34,358 nucleotides of DNA from DATACZ01 sp036258795 (GCA_036258795.1 DATACZ010000005.1:1-34358), one strand, 5' to 3'; shown: positions 7,027 to 16,692, numbered from the stretch's first letter. Notes: a model not told the origin generated them from the letters alone. Translations and numbers: made by a program.

Positions 7027-9798
7027 CTACTGCTGGAGGTTTTCCGAAGCGCTGCCGAGCAGCTGACGAAGCACCATCTGAAGAATGCCGCCGTTCAGGT
7101 AGTACTCGACCTCGGCCACAGCGTCGATCCTCGAGACCGCGTCGAAGCTCGAGGTGGTTCCGTCCTCGTGCTTAAGCTCAACCCGCACCTGCTGGCCCGG
7201 GGAGATCTCCTCCGCGATGCCGCGGATGGAGAATGTCTCTTGGCCGGTGATTCCCAGGCTGGCCGCCGACTCGCCCTCCGGGAATTGAAGCGGCAGCACC
7301 CCCATGCCCACGAGGTTGGACCGATGAATCCGCTCGTAGCTAGCCGCGAGCACCGCCCTCACGCCCAAAAGGGCGGTTCCCTTGGCTGCCCAGTCGCGTG
7401 AGCTTCCCGAGCCGTACTCCTTGCCGGCCACCACGACGAGCGGCGTACCCTCCCTGCCGTACTGCATTGCAGCCTCATAGATGGTCATCGGCTCGCCGTC
7501 GGGCAGGTGGACGGTGACCGGGCCCTCCGTCCCCGGGGCGAGAAGGTTCCGCAGCCTCGAGTTGGCGAAGGTGCCGCGGAGCATCACCTCATGGTTGCCT
7601 CGCCTGGACCCATAGCTGTTGAAGTCCCTCGGCTCGACGCCAAGCGACCTCAGGTACTTGCCGGCCGGAGAGTTGAGCCCTATAGACCCGGCGGGTGAGA
7701 TGTGGTCGGTCGTGATCGAGTCACCCAAGACCACGAGGGCCCGGGCGTCGATGATGTCGCCGGGAGGGACGAATTCGGCTGTGGTGGCGGCAAAGAAGGG
7801 CGGCTCCTGAATGTAGGTGGAGGCGGCATCCCACTCGAATACCGCGCCAGAGGGCGCGGGCATGGCCTTCCAGTTCTTGTCGCCGTCGAATATCCGCCCG
7901 TACTCCTGGCCGAACTGTTCGCTGGTTATTGAGGAGGCCATATAAGCCTCCACCTCCAATGAATCGGGCCAGAGATCTTGAAGGAAGATCGCACACCCAT
8001 CTGAGTCGCTCCCGATGGCCTCTCTGGTGAGGTCGATGTCCACGGTTCCCGTGAGCGCATAGGCCACACAAAGGGGCGGGGAGGCCAAGTAGCTTGCCCT
8101 CACCTGTGGGTGGATCCTGCCCTCGAAGTTTCGGTTCCCGGACAGCACCGCCACAACTGCCAGATCGCTCGTGTCTATCGCCTTTGCGATTTCCTCCGGC
8201 AGCGGCCCGGAGTTACCAATGCAGGTGGTGCAACCGTACCCCACCAGGTTGAAGCCCAGCTTCTCGAGATAGGGAAGCAGCCCCGCCTTCTCCAGGTAAG
8301 CAGTCACCACCCGGGATCCGGGGGCCAGCGAGGTCTTCACCCAGGGCTTGGAGTTAAGCCCGGCCTCTACGGCGTTGCGTGCCAGAAGACCGGCGGTGAT
8401 CATGACGGTCGGGTTCGAGGTGTTCGTACAGCTCGTGATGGCTGAAATGACCACCGAGCCGTCGGTTGGCGTGCCATCAGGCGCAGTCGCTGGCCCCTGC
8501 TGTTCAGGGCTTCCCGCCACCTCCAGGTTGGGATCCTGGCCGGGAGGTTTCCCACCCTCGTCTACCAGCCGGGACAGCTGCTGACGTTGAAGGCCGTTGG
8601 GCCGATTCTGTCTTCCGTCAAGAAAGCTCTTCGAGAACGACTCCCACACCTCCGAAAGAGGGACGAGGTCCTGTGGCCGCCTAGGTCCGGCGAGGCTGGG
8701 CTCAACCTCGGAGAGATCCAACTGCAGTACCTCGGTGAACTTCGGGTCAGGGTCGGTGTCGAGCCGGAACAGCCCCTGTTCCTTGGTATACCGCTCGGTT
8801 AAATCGGCGGCATCCATCCTTCCCGTCATCCTGAGATAGGAGAGGGTGTTGCCATCCACAGGAAAGAAGGTGGAGGTAGCTCCAAACTCCGGGGACATGT
8901 TTGAGATGGTGGCCCGGTCAGGAACGCTGAGATTCGACAGGCCCTCTCCGAAGAACTCGACGAACTTTCCCACCACTCCATGGGCTCTTAGCATCTGGGT
9001 CAGGGTGAGTACCAGGTCGGTGGCTGTGGTTCCCGGCGGGAGGGCGCCGGTGGTGCGGATGCCTAGAACCACCGGGACGGGGAGGAACATCGGCTGCCCG
9101 AGCATGGCCGCCTCGGCTTCGATTCCGCCCACGCCCCAGCCGAGCACTCCCAAGCCGTTGACCATTGTGGTGTGGGAGTCGGTGCCGATGAGCGTGTCCG
9201 GAAACGCCACTCCCTCCCGCTCCACCACCACCCGGCTCAGGTACTCCAGATTGACCTGGTGACAGATCCCCATCCCCGGAGGCACAACCCGAAAGTCCTG
9301 GAAGGCCTGCTGCGCCCAATTGAGCAGGGCGTACCGCTCCCGGTTTCTCCGGTACTCCCAGTCGAGGTTGGCCTGGTATGCCTCCGGCGAGCCGAACCGG
9401 TCCACTTGAACCGAGTGGTCGATGACCAGGTCTACGGGGACGAACGGGTTGACCACCGTGGGGTCTCCCCCGGCCCTCACTACGGCGCTGCGCATGGCGG
9501 CCAGGTCGACGACCGCGGGAACGCCCGTGAAGTCCTGCATTAGGACCCGGGAGGGCATGAAGGCCAGTCTGGCCTCCCGATGAGGGGCCGGCCAGTTGAC
9601 CAGAGCCACGACGTCGGCCTCGGCGACGTCCCGGGTTCCGGACCGCCTCAGCAGGTTCTCGAGGAGGATCTTGACGGTGTGAGGGACACGGTCCAGGTCT
9701 ACTCCACCGGCCTGTGCCAGGGACGGAAGGCTGTAGGCGCGTACCCGCCCGGAGGCAGTGGGAATCTGAATCTGTACCTGAAAAGGATCTTCGTTCAC
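7027..9798 (-). CDS. acnA: Aconitate hydratase (aconitase A)
   Basis: Aconitase interconverts citrate and isocitrate in the TCA cycle with a [4Fe-4S] cluster. The 923-residue length fits the AcnA/IRP group. The three cluster cysteines are visible: Cys457 in SAITSCTNTSNP, and Cys523 and Cys526 in GYGCTTCIGNSGPL. The 66-residue spacing is the same as in E. coli AcnA. The swivel domain at the C-terminus carries GDSITTDHISPAG and GSRRGNHEVMLRGTF. The start is GTG 9798. Residues 400-445 hold a variable linker rich in Gly, Pro and Gln. The gene is divergent from the helicase with 56 bp between the starts, so their promoters share that short region. Confidence 0.97.
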   Translation of the reverse strand: MNEDPFQVQIQIPTASGRVRAYSLPSLAQAGGVDLDRVPHTVKILLENLLRRSGTRDVAEADVVALVNWPAPHREARLAFMPSRVLMQDFTGVPAVVDLAAMRSAVVRAGGDPTVVNPFVPVDLVIDHSVQVDRFGSPEAYQANLDWEYRRNRERYALLNWAQQAFQDFRVVPPGMGICHQVNLEYLSRVVVEREGVAFPDTLIGTDSHTTMVNGLGVLGWGVGGIEAEAAMLGQPMFLPVPVVLGIRTTGALPPGTTATDLVLTLTQMLRAHGVVGKFVEFFGEGLSNLSVPDRATISNMSPEFGATSTFFPVDGNTLSYLRMTGRMDAADLTERYTKEQGLFRLDTDPDPKFTEVLQLDLSEVEPSLAGPRRPQDLVPLSEVWESFSKSFLDGRQNRPNGLQRQQLSRLVDEGGKPPGQDPNLEVAGSPEQQGPATAPDGTPTDGSVVISAITSCTNTSNPTVMITAGLLARNAVEAGLNSKPWVKTSLAPGSRVVTAYLEKAGLLPYLEKLGFNLVGYGCTTCIGNSGPLPEEIAKAIDTSDLAVVAVLSGNRNFEGRIHPQVRASYLASPPLCVAYALTGTVDIDLTREAIGSDSDGCAIFLQDLWPDSLEVEAYMASSITSEQFGQEYGRIFDGDKNWKAMPAPSGAVFEWDAASTYIQEPPFFAATTAEFVPPGDIIDARALVVLGDSITTDHISPAGSIGLNSPAGKYLRSLGVEPRDFNSYGSRRGNHEVMLRGTFANSRLRNLLAPGTEGPVTVHLPDGEPMTIYEAAMQYGREGTPLVVVAGKEYGSGSSRDWAAKGTALLGVRAVLAASYERIHRSNLVGMGVLPLQFPEGESAASLGITGQETFSIRGIAEEISPGQQVRVELKHEDGTTSSFDAVSRIDAVAEVEYYLNGGILQMVLRQLLGSASENLQQ

Positions 9799-9854
9799 TC
9801 TTCAATCATCCCCCGCGCCATCGTTCTATCCAATAAGCGAGATGATGGACCGGT

Positions 9855-12800
9855 ATGGATCCGCTCGCACTTTTCTCCGAGCCTACCCGGACCTGGTTTG
9901 CCGATAGCTTCGCCGCCCCGACTCCCGCTCAGGAAGGAACATGGAGATCCATCGCCTCCGGCAATGATGCTCTGGTCGTGGCCCCTACCGGATCCGGAAA
10001 GACCCTGGCGGCTTTCCTGTGGGCCCTCGACCGCATCGCCAACTCGCCCATTCCCGCTGCCCATGAGCGGCTGCGTGTTCTGTACATTTCTCCCCTTAAG
10101 GCCCTTGCGGTAGATGTCGAGCGCAACCTCAACTCGCCCGTCACCGGCATCACCAACGCTGCGAATCGGCTGGGACTTCCGCCCCCCCAAATAACCTTCG
10201 GGATCCGGACGGGAGACACACCCTACGAGGTGAGGAGGAGGTTTCCCAAGAGCCCACCCGACATCCTCATCACCACACCCGAGTCCCTGTTTCTTCTCCT
10301 GACCTCTCAAGCGAGGGATGCGCTTTGCCATCTGGACACCGTGATCGTCGACGAGGTTCACGCGGTTGCGGGGACCAAGCGGGGCGCCCATCTGGCTCTC
10401 AGCCTCGAGCGGCTTGACGCCCTGAACTCCACCCCGCCGCAACGGATAGGCCTATCCGCCACGGTAAGGCCCCTGGACGAGGTGGCCAAGTTCCTCGGCG
10501 GCAAGCGAGAGGTGACCATCATCAATCCGCCTTCGCCAAAGGCATTCGATCTATCGGTGGTGGTTCCCGTCGAGGACATGGGGGACATGGGCCAGGAGCT
10601 GGAAGGCCCGGCCGAAGGGTCCGCGGCAGCAGGCCCGGAACACCGGACCATCTGGCCCAGCATCGAGGCCCGCCTGGTCGAGCTGATCGGCCAACACCGC
10701 TCCACGATTGTCTTCGTGAACTCCCGCAGGCTATCCGAACGGATATGTGCCGAGCTGAACGACCTTGCCGGCGAGCCGATTGCCCGGGCCCACCACGGCT
10801 CGGTCAGCAAGGAGCAGAGGAAGATTATCGAGGAGGGACTCAAGAGCGGCAGGCTGCCCGCGGTGGTGGCCACCTCATCGCTGGAGCTGGGGATCGACAT
10901 GGGGGCCGTCGATCTCGTCGTTCAGGTCGAGGCTCCGACGAGCGTGGCCTCCGGACTACAGCGGGTCGGCAGGGCGGGACACCAGGTCGGTGCCGTGAGC
11001 CGGGGCGTCATCTTTCCCAAGTGGCGGGGTGACCTTCTCGAATCGGCGGTGGTGGTCGAGAGGATGAAGGCCGGCGCGATTGAGGCGCTTCGTTATCCTC
11101 GCAATCCCCTCGACGTCTTGGCGCAGCATCTGGTCTCGATGGTTGCCATGGACGAGATGACCGTGGACGAGGTGGAGGACCTGGTGAGGCGGACAGCCCC
11201 TTTCGAGAGCCTTCCCTCGAGCGCACTCTTCGGGGTTCTGGACATGCTTTCCGGCCTGTATCCAAGTGATGACTTCGCGGAGCTCAGGCCCCGTCTCAAC
11301 TGGGACCGGACCTCCGGCAAGCTGACTGCCAGGCGCAACGCCCGGATTCTGGCGGTGACGAGTGGCGGCACGATACCCGACCGCGGGCTTTTCGGGGTCT
11401 TTCTGGCGGGCGAGGGGACCACCAGAGTAGGTGAGCTGGACGAGGAGATGGTCTATGAGTCCCGCCCCGGTGACGTCTTCACGCTGGGGGCGTCGAGCTG
11501 GCGCATCGAGGAGATCACCCACGACCGGGTGCTGGTCACCCCCGCCCCGGGCCAGCCGGCCAAGATGCCCTTCTGGCATGGGGACACGCTCGGCAGGCCG
11601 GTGGAGCTTGGACGCGCCCTCGGAAAGTTCATGAGGGAGCTTGCAGCCGCTCCACCGGAGAAGGCGACCGCCAGACTGAAGGACGCTGGACTTGACGAGT
11701 ATGCATCTTCAAACCTCCTTCGCTACCTGGCGGAGCAGCGCGAGGCAACGGGTCACCTGCCAAGTGACAAGACCATAGTGATGGAGCGGTTCCGGGACGA
11801 GCTGGGAGACTGGCGGCTCTGCATCCACTCCCCCTTTGGAGCTCAGGTCCACGCCCCCTGGGCGTTGGCCATCGAGGCCAAGGTTAGTGAGCGCCTCGGT
11901 CTCGAGGTCCAGACCATGCACACCGACGACGGCATCGTGGTGCGTCTGCCCGAGGCCGACGAGGCCCCGGCAGCCGACTCGGTCATGTTCGAGCCGGAGG
12001 AGATCGAGTCGCTCGTAACGGCCGAGGTGGGGGGTTCGGCTCTCTTCGCTAGCCGGTTCCGTGAGTGTGCCGCCCGGGCATTGCTGTTGCCAAAGAGGCG
12101 TCCGGGAAAGCGGACTCCCCTCTGGCAGCAGCGCCAGAAGAGCGCCAACCTCCTGCAGGTCGCCTCTGGCTACGGATCCTTCCCCATAGTTCTCGAGACG
12201 ATGCGGGAGTGCCTTCAGGACGTCTTCGACCTCCCCGGCCTCGTGGAGCTAATGCGGGATATTCGCTCCCGCGCGGTACGCATAGTGGAGGTAGACAGCG
12301 AACAGGCCTCGCCCTTTGCCAGCTCTTTGCTTTTCGGGTACATAGGCGCCTTCATTTACGAGGGAGATGCCCCCCTGGCGGAGCGCCGGGCCCAGGCCCT
12401 CTCGCTGGACACCGCTCTGCTCGCCGAGCTGCTGGGCTCATCGGAGCTAAGAGAGCTAATCGACCCTGGCGCGCTTGCCGAAATAGAGCTCGAGCTGCAG
12501 AAGCTTACGGACGGCCGGCGGATACGAAATCCCGACGACGCCCACGACGCCCTCAGGACCCTTGGAGACCTCACCACCGAGGAGCTAGTAGCTCGGGGAG
12601 CGGAGTTGAAGTGGCTTATCTCCCTTCAGAACCAACGCCGGGCCATCCACCTTCGGATCAGCGGCGAGGAGCGGTGGGTGGCCGCCGAGGATGCGGGCCG
12701 TTTCCGCGACGCATTGGGTGTGCCGCTGCCTGTCGGAATCCCTGAGGCCTTCCTCCAACCCGTGCCGGATCCCTTGGGCGACCTAATCAGCCGATTCGCC

Positions 12801-14267
12801 CGGACTCACGGCCCCTTTCACGCAAGGGATGTCTGCCAGCGTCTGGGTTTGGGAACGCAGGTGGTCGGCGAGGTGCTCCGCCGGCTGGAGGCCCGGGGGA
12901 AGGTGGTAAGGGGCGAGTTCCGGCCAGACGGAAGCGAGGCAGAGTGGTGCGACTCCGAGGTGCTGCGAGCCCTCCGGCGCCGGTCTCTGGCCAAGCTCCG
13001 CAAGGAGGTGGAGGCCGTCCCGCCCGAGCTGCTCGGACGGTTCCTCCCCGCCTGGCAGGGGGTTGGATCGGCGGGGGGCAGGGCGCTGATCGGCGGGCTG
13101 GACCGCCTCATCCGTGTCATCGAGCAGCTACAGGGCGCAATGGTCCCGGCCAGCGCCCTGGAGCGCCTGGTGTTGCCTGCCCGGCTTCCCGATTACTCGC
13201 CGGTCATGCTCGACGAGCTCACTTCGGCGGGGGAAGTCGTCTGGATCGGGAGCGGCGCCATCGGTGCCGACGACGGGTGGGTCAGCCTTTACCTGGCCTC
13301 TGATCTGGAGCTCTTGCGGCGCAGGCCTAGTGTCGAGGATCTGACGAGTGAGGCATTGAAAGTCCTCGAGACCCTCTCGGCAGCGGGGGCAATGTTCTTC
13401 CGCCAGATCCAGACCGCCTCGGGCCTCGAGACCGATCTAGAGGTACTTAATGCGCTGTGGGAGCTGGCGTGGGCCGGTCTGGTGACCAACGACACCCTTG
13501 CGCCGCTCAGGGCGTTGAAGGGCGTCGGCCGGAAAGGTGTTCCCATTCGTCCGGGGCGTACGCGGCGCACCGCGGGGCTTCCGCTAAGGCAGGGACCTCC
13601 CTCTGGAGCGGGCCGCTGGAGTGCTGTTTCCCAGCAGATCCAGGATCCGACCCGCACCAATCACGCCTTGGCAGAGCAGCTGCTGGACCGGTACGGGGTG
13701 CTCACCAGGGGAGCGGTGATCGCCGAGCAGGTGGCGGGCGGCTTTTCGGCCGTCTACCAAGTGCTGAAGGTCATGGAGGAGGCCGGCAGATGCAGGCGAG
13801 GGTACTTCGTGCGCGGATTGGGCGCGGCTCAGTTTGCCATGCCTGGAGCTGTGGACCGGATGCGGTCGATGGCCGGAGGCTCGCCGGACCCCACGGGTGC
13901 CCTGTTGCTGGCGGCCACCGATCCGGCGAACCCCTTCGGGGCATCGCTGCCATGGCCGGCCAGGCAGGTGGAGGGTGCCACCGGGCACCGCCCGGGCAGG
14001 AAGGCGGGGGCCCTGGTGGTCATCGTGGAGGGGACCCTAGTCCTCTATGTCGAAAGAGGAGGCCGCACCCTCCTGACCTTTACCGAGGATAGGGAAATGC
14101 TTCAGCCGGCGGTTGACGCGCTGGCCCTGGCAGTCAGGCAGGGGGCTCTCGGGAAGCTGGCAGTCGAGTCGGCCGATGGCTCCACTGTGCTGGACACGCC
14201 TCTGGCGAAGGTCATGGAAGGCGCAGGTTTCCGGCAGACTCCACGTGGTTTGAGGCTGCGTGCCTGA
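9855..14267 (+). CDS. lhr: Lhr-family ATP-dependent DNA helicase
   Basis: A 1470-residue superfamily 2 helicase matching the very large Lhr proteins of Actinobacteria, which are ATP-dependent 3'-5' translocases in DNA repair. Helicase motifs are visible: Walker A APTGSGKT at 43-50, DEVH at 166-169, SAT at 201-203 and motif VI QRVGRAGH at 369-376. The winged-helix and Lhr-core domains follow to about residue 850, and the rest forms the long C-terminal domain. It overlaps the start of the Nei-type glycosylase by 8 bp. The same lhr-nei order is known in mycobacteria, which supports a joint role in base-damage repair. No frameshift is seen over the full length. Confidence 0.95.
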   Translation: MDPLALFSEPTRTWFADSFAAPTPAQEGTWRSIASGNDALVVAPTGSGKTLAAFLWALDRIANSPIPAAHERLRVLYISPLKALAVDVERNLNSPVTGITNAANRLGLPPPQITFGIRTGDTPYEVRRRFPKSPPDILITTPESLFLLLTSQARDALCHLDTVIVDEVHAVAGTKRGAHLALSLERLDALNSTPPQRIGLSATVRPLDEVAKFLGGKREVTIINPPSPKAFDLSVVVPVEDMGDMGQELEGPAEGSAAAGPEHRTIWPSIEARLVELIGQHRSTIVFVNSRRLSERICAELNDLAGEPIARAHHGSVSKEQRKIIEEGLKSGRLPAVVATSSLELGIDMGAVDLVVQVEAPTSVASGLQRVGRAGHQVGAVSRGVIFPKWRGDLLESAVVVERMKAGAIEALRYPRNPLDVLAQHLVSMVAMDEMTVDEVEDLVRRTAPFESLPSSALFGVLDMLSGLYPSDDFAELRPRLNWDRTSGKLTARRNARILAVTSGGTIPDRGLFGVFLAGEGTTRVGELDEEMVYESRPGDVFTLGASSWRIEEITHDRVLVTPAPGQPAKMPFWHGDTLGRPVELGRALGKFMRELAAAPPEKATARLKDAGLDEYASSNLLRYLAEQREATGHLPSDKTIVMERFRDELGDWRLCIHSPFGAQVHAPWALAIEAKVSERLGLEVQTMHTDDGIVVRLPEADEAPAADSVMFEPEEIESLVTAEVGGSALFASRFRECAARALLLPKRRPGKRTPLWQQRQKSANLLQVASGYGSFPIVLETMRECLQDVFDLPGLVELMRDIRSRAVRIVEVDSEQASPFASSLLFGYIGAFIYEGDAPLAERRAQALSLDTALLAELLGSSELRELIDPGALAEIELELQKLTDGRRIRNPDDAHDALRTLGDLTTEELVARGAELKWLISLQNQRRAIHLRISGEERWVAAEDAGRFRDALGVPLPVGIPEAFLQPVPDPLGDLISRFARTHGPFHARDVCQRLGLGTQVVGEVLRRLEARGKVVRGEFRPDGSEAEWCDSEVLRALRRRSLAKLRKEVEAVPPELLGRFLPAWQGVGSAGGRALIGGLDRLIRVIEQLQGAMVPASALERLVLPARLPDYSPVMLDELTSAGEVVWIGSGAIGADDGWVSLYLASDLELLRRRPSVEDLTSEALKVLETLSAAGAMFFRQIQTASGLETDLEVLNALWELAWAGLVTNDTLAPLRALKGVGRKGVPIRPGRTRRTAGLPLRQGPPSGAGRWSAVSQQIQDPTRTNHALAEQLLDRYGVLTRGAVIAEQVAGGFSAVYQVLKVMEEAGRCRRGYFVRGLGAAQFAMPGAVDRMRSMAGGSPDPTGALLLAATDPANPFGASLPWPARQVEGATGHRPGRKAGALVVIVEGTLVLYVERGGRTLLTFTEDREMLQPAVDALALAVRQGALGKLAVESADGSTVLDTPLAKVMEGAGFRQTPRGLRLRA

Positions 14268-15054
14268 GGGCGACACCGTCTATCGGGTGGCTCGTGCCAT
14301 GCACCAGGCACTGGCCGGGCAGGTAATCACTGGAACGGATTTTCGAGTGCCGGAGCTCGCGACCGCAGATCTTTCCGGCCAGACCGTCACGGAGGTGGTG
14401 TCGCGGGGCAAGCACCTGCTGGCCAGAACCGACCGGGCTCTCAGCCTCCATACCCACCTCAAGATGGAGGGCGCCTGGCATCTCTACCGGCCCGGGAGGC
14501 GCTGGGCGGGAGGGCCCTGGCACGAGATCAGGGCCGTGCTCAAGACCGGCACGTGGGTGGCGGTTGGATACCGGTTGGGCATCGTCGAGCTCATCCCGAC
14601 GGCCGAGGAGCACCGGGTGGTGGGCCACCTGGGGCCCGATCTGTTGGGAGCGGACTGGGATCTGGAGGAAGCGCTCAGCCGGTTGAGAAAAGACCCGGAC
14701 ATCTCCATTGCAGAGGCTCTTCTCGACCAGCGAAACCTCGCCGGCATCGGGAACCTTTACAAGAACGAGGCCCTGTTCGTCTCCGGCATCAACCCGTGGA
14801 CGAAGGTGTCGGAGCTCGAGGACCTTCCCAAGCTCATAGACAAGGCCCGCAGGATGCTCAAGCTGAACACCGTCCACTGGGCTCAGGCCACCACGGGGAA
14901 TGCATCGAGAGGGCAGCAGCACTGGGTCTTCGAAAGGGCGGGACGGCCCTGCAGGCGGTGCGGCACTCGAGTAGAGGCGGCAGAGCAGGGCCCGGCGGGG
15001 GCAGCTCGGCTTACGTACTGGTGTCCAGTCTGCCAGCCGTCGCCGCCGGCCTAA
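14260..15054 (+). CDS. nei: Endonuclease VIII-type DNA glycosylase/AP lyase
   Basis: An Fpg/Nei-family enzyme of 264 residues that removes oxidised bases and cuts the abasic site. The mature N-terminus PEGDTVYRVARAMH supplies the catalytic proline and glutamate, Lys51 lies in SRGKHLL, the helix-two-turn-helix is seen in LAGIGNLYKNEALF, and a C-terminal zinc finger has CRRC and CPVC. The GTG start lies inside the end of lhr, and the proline must follow directly, so the start is certain. PEGDT at the N-terminus points to the Nei branch rather than MutM. Coupling to lhr suggests the helicase and glycosylase are made together. Confidence 0.94.
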   Translation: MPEGDTVYRVARAMHQALAGQVITGTDFRVPELATADLSGQTVTEVVSRGKHLLARTDRALSLHTHLKMEGAWHLYRPGRRWAGGPWHEIRAVLKTGTWVAVGYRLGIVELIPTAEEHRVVGHLGPDLLGADWDLEEALSRLRKDPDISIAEALLDQRNLAGIGNLYKNEALFVSGINPWTKVSELEDLPKLIDKARRMLKLNTVHWAQATTGNASRGQQHWVFERAGRPCRRCGTRVEAAEQGPAGAARLTYWCPVCQPSPPA

Positions 15055-15111
15055 GCCTTCGATCGGACGAAAGTAACCAACCGACCGAGCGAAGCGAGGG
15101 AGTCCAAGCCT

Positions 15112-15146
15112 TGCCTTCTCCGGTCTGCCGAAGCGAAGCGAAGGCA
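15112..15146. repeat. Inverted repeat in the nei-kinase gap
   Basis: TGCCTTC and GAAGGCA form a 7-bp stem with a 21-base loop. The gap also holds two short related strings, GAGCGAAGCGAGG and GAAGCGAAGCGAAGG. It might act as a weak terminator for nei or be a degenerate dispersed repeat; there is no T-run. Confidence 0.35.
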
Positions 15147-15154
15147 GCCGTTGA

Positions 15155-15160
15155 TACGAT
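15155..15160 (+). promoter_or_regulatory. Candidate -10 box for a leaderless start
   Basis: TACGAT fits the TANNNT core and lies 7 bases before ATG 15168. No SD precedes that start, so the transcript probably begins at or near the start codon. No convincing -35 is seen. Confidence 0.4.
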
Positions 15161-15167
15161 GCCGGCG

Positions 15168-15725
15168 ATGCAGGAGCTTCGAATCGCCATAGTAGGCAGC
15201 TTCTCCACCGGCAAGACGACCCTTGCGGAAGCACTCGCCAGGCGTCTGGACCTGCCTCTTTTACCGGAGACCGCCCGGGAGGTTGTTGAGCTCGGGTTCA
15301 AGCTGGATAAGGATGCCACCCCCGAAACTGAGGCGCTGATCTTCCTGAAGCAGTACAACAACGAGATCTCCGAGAGGGAATTCGTAGGCGACCGCTCCTT
15401 GGTCGACGTGATGGCTTATGCGGGTTGGGTTCTTGACAACCAGCCCCGCTCCAGGGAGATCGCCCTGTGGGAGGAGTGCGAGAAGCTAGCCGAACGGCGC
15501 CTCCGGGTGAATTACTCCCATGTGTTTTATCTACCGATCGAGTTTCCCATCGTCCTCGACGGCCTCCGGCCCGATGATCCAGCGTTCCAAAAGGAGATAG
15601 ACAGCCGGGTGATCAGGATCCTCAGAGCTCACGACATCGAGTACCAAACCGTGACGGGGTCGGTTGAGGAGCGTCTCCAGCAGATTGAGCGTGAATTGGG
15701 CCGGACGGGCACACCCCGACCGTAA
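15168..15725 (+). CDS. AAA_28-like P-loop ATP-binding protein (NadR-like fold)
   Basis: A 185-residue P-loop protein with Walker A GSFSTGKT at residues 10-17, then LPLLPETAREVVELG and a DRSLVDVMAYAGW segment typical of the AAA_28 / NadR-kinase-like group. Such proteins bind ATP and several phosphorylate small molecules, but the substrate here is unknown. There is no NadR adenylyltransferase domain. ATG 15168 is chosen because a -10-like TACGAT sits 7 bases upstream; ATG 15159 is the alternative, and the open frame extends far upstream inside nei only as a shadow. It is followed on the same strand by a small unknown gene. Confidence 0.75.
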   Translation: MQELRIAIVGSFSTGKTTLAEALARRLDLPLLPETAREVVELGFKLDKDATPETEALIFLKQYNNEISEREFVGDRSLVDVMAYAGWVLDNQPRSREIALWEECEKLAERRLRVNYSHVFYLPIEFPIVLDGLRPDDPAFQKEIDSRVIRILRAHDIEYQTVTGSVEERLQQIERELGRTGTPRP

Positions 15726-15748
15726 GCCGGCGCGAGACTTGAACCGGA

Positions 15749-16021
15749 ATGGATGACGAACGGCTCCTCAGATTGGCGGAGCAGACGCTGGCCGAGATCG
15801 ACCGAAGCTCGGGCTTGATCGATGAGCATGCCGAAGTTCTGGCGGCTCTTCGCCTCCGCCTGTTCGGGGTCTCCCGAAAGTCCCTGGACGATGCCATCAA
15901 GGCGGCGGGAGAGCTAAAGGGCCGCAGACGGCTGGAAGACCTCGATGTGCCGAAGTCAAGGGGCTCCCTCGAGGATGCTTTCAAGATGCCGGAGAAGAAG
16001 AAGGAGTGGCCCACCGGCTGA
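15749..16021 (+). CDS. Small hydrophilic protein, unknown function
   Basis: A 90-residue, charged, mostly helical protein with no membrane segment. The N-terminal half (LLRLAEQTLAEIDR, EVLAALRLRLFG) looks like two amphipathic helices; the C-terminal half is Lys/Glu-rich. It starts 23 bp after the kinase-like gene on the same strand and probably belongs to its transcript. It converges on the PPOX gene with 9 bp between the stops. I recognise no family. Confidence 0.6.
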   Translation: MDDERLLRLAEQTLAEIDRSSGLIDEHAEVLAALRLRLFGVSRKSLDDAIKAAGELKGRRRLEDLDVPKSRGSLEDAFKMPEKKKEWPTG

Positions 16022-16030
16022 CCGGTTGTT

Positions 16031-16456
16031 CTAGACCGCGTCCTCCGGCTCGACCCCTCTCCACTCCTCGACATCCAGCCGGACGATTGATGGCCGCCTT
16101 GCCCTCTTCCGGTACTGCGCGTACTTGCTCGCCAAAGCTTCCATCGCTCGCTCAGACTCTTCCCCACGGTCCAGGACCGTGGCCGTTCCTCGCGCCTGCA
16201 GCCACCCGAGTTTCGACCAGTCTTCATCCCAACGATCCACGATGAAGCAGACGGGAGGCCCCAAATGACCTCCTCTTGGGATCTTGAGCAGGTTGTTTGC
16301 GGTCGGCCGGCGGACGTCGAGTGCGATCCAGATGGCCTCACCGGCCCAGGTGAAGCAGACCGGCATGACCTCCGCAGTTCCATCCCGGCCGTGAGTTCCG
16401 AGATATCCGCGCCTGGCCCTCAATAGCGATGCATAGTTCGCCGGAGGGCCTGTCAT
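16031..16456 (-). CDS. PPOX-class, probable F420-dependent enzyme (Rv0121 type)
   Basis: A 141-residue split-barrel protein of the pyridoxamine-phosphate-oxidase fold. The pattern LLRARRGYLGTHGRDGTAEVMPVCF, then VDRWDEDWSKLGWLQARGTA, then KYAQYR fits the TIGR03668/Rv0121 group, which is predicted to use deazaflavin F420 as cofactor. Split-barrel F420 enzymes reduce or oxidise small molecules in the cytosol; the substrate is unknown. ATG 16456 has no SD but a CATAAT box 7 bases upstream, consistent with a leaderless transcript. The gene lies 8 bp after the DUF3107 gene on the same strand. Its presence implies that the host makes F420. Confidence 0.82.
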   Translation of the reverse strand: MTGPPANYASLLRARRGYLGTHGRDGTAEVMPVCFTWAGEAIWIALDVRRPTANNLLKIPRGGHLGPPVCFIVDRWDEDWSKLGWLQARGTATVLDRGEESERAMEALASKYAQYRKRARRPSIVRLDVEEWRGVEPEDAV

Positions 16457-16463
16457 AACCCGG

Positions 16464-16469
16464 ATTATG
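16464..16469 (-). promoter_or_regulatory. Candidate -10 box for the PPOX gene
   Basis: The minus strand reads CATAAT, seven bases, then ATG 16456. It overlaps the stop codon of DUF3107, so the PPOX gene may have its own promoter as well as read-through from upstream. Confidence 0.4.
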
Positions 16470-16692
16470 GCCGAAAGCCGACCGACCGCGAGGGCGCGTC
16501 GGCGTCGATCTCAATGTAGGCGAGCTTCTGGGTCGGCACCCCTACCCGCTTACCTTTCTGGTCGTCAAACCAGATCATGACCGCGCCGTCGCTCAGCGAA
16601 GTATCTATGCGCTTCGATAGGTCCTCGGGCTTGTCATCCACCTGGAGGGTGATTTCCTTCTGCGACTCCGTCACCCCGATCCGAATTTCCAA
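16465..16692 (-). CDS. DUF3107 family protein
   Basis: A 75-residue protein beginning MEIRIGVTESQKEITLQVDD and containing GVPTQKLAYIEIDADAPSRS, the pattern of DUF3107, a small family found in Actinobacteria whose function is unknown. The start is TTG 16692, supported by AGGAGG eight bases upstream on the minus strand. It is divergent from the DUF5319 gene with 67 bp between the starts. No membrane segment or metal-binding residues are seen. Confidence 0.85.
   Translation of the reverse strand: MEIRIGVTESQKEITLQVDDKPEDLSKRIDTSLSDGAVMIWFDDQKGKRVGVPTQKLAYIEIDADAPSRSVGFRP

Noticed and set aside
8918..9805. Long minus-strand open frame of 295 codons over the start of aconitase
   Set aside because: It is a shifted frame of the aconitase gene, is Arg/Gly/Pro-rich without family features, and aconitase is certain.
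14553..15158. Upstream extension of the P-loop kinase-like gene inside nei
   Set aside because: The frame is open but the sequence is a shadow of nei; the domain begins right after ATG 15168.
14212..15234. Minus-strand open frame of 340 codons opposite nei
   Set aside because: The plus-strand Nei protein has a full set of catalytic and zinc residues; the other frame is low complexity.
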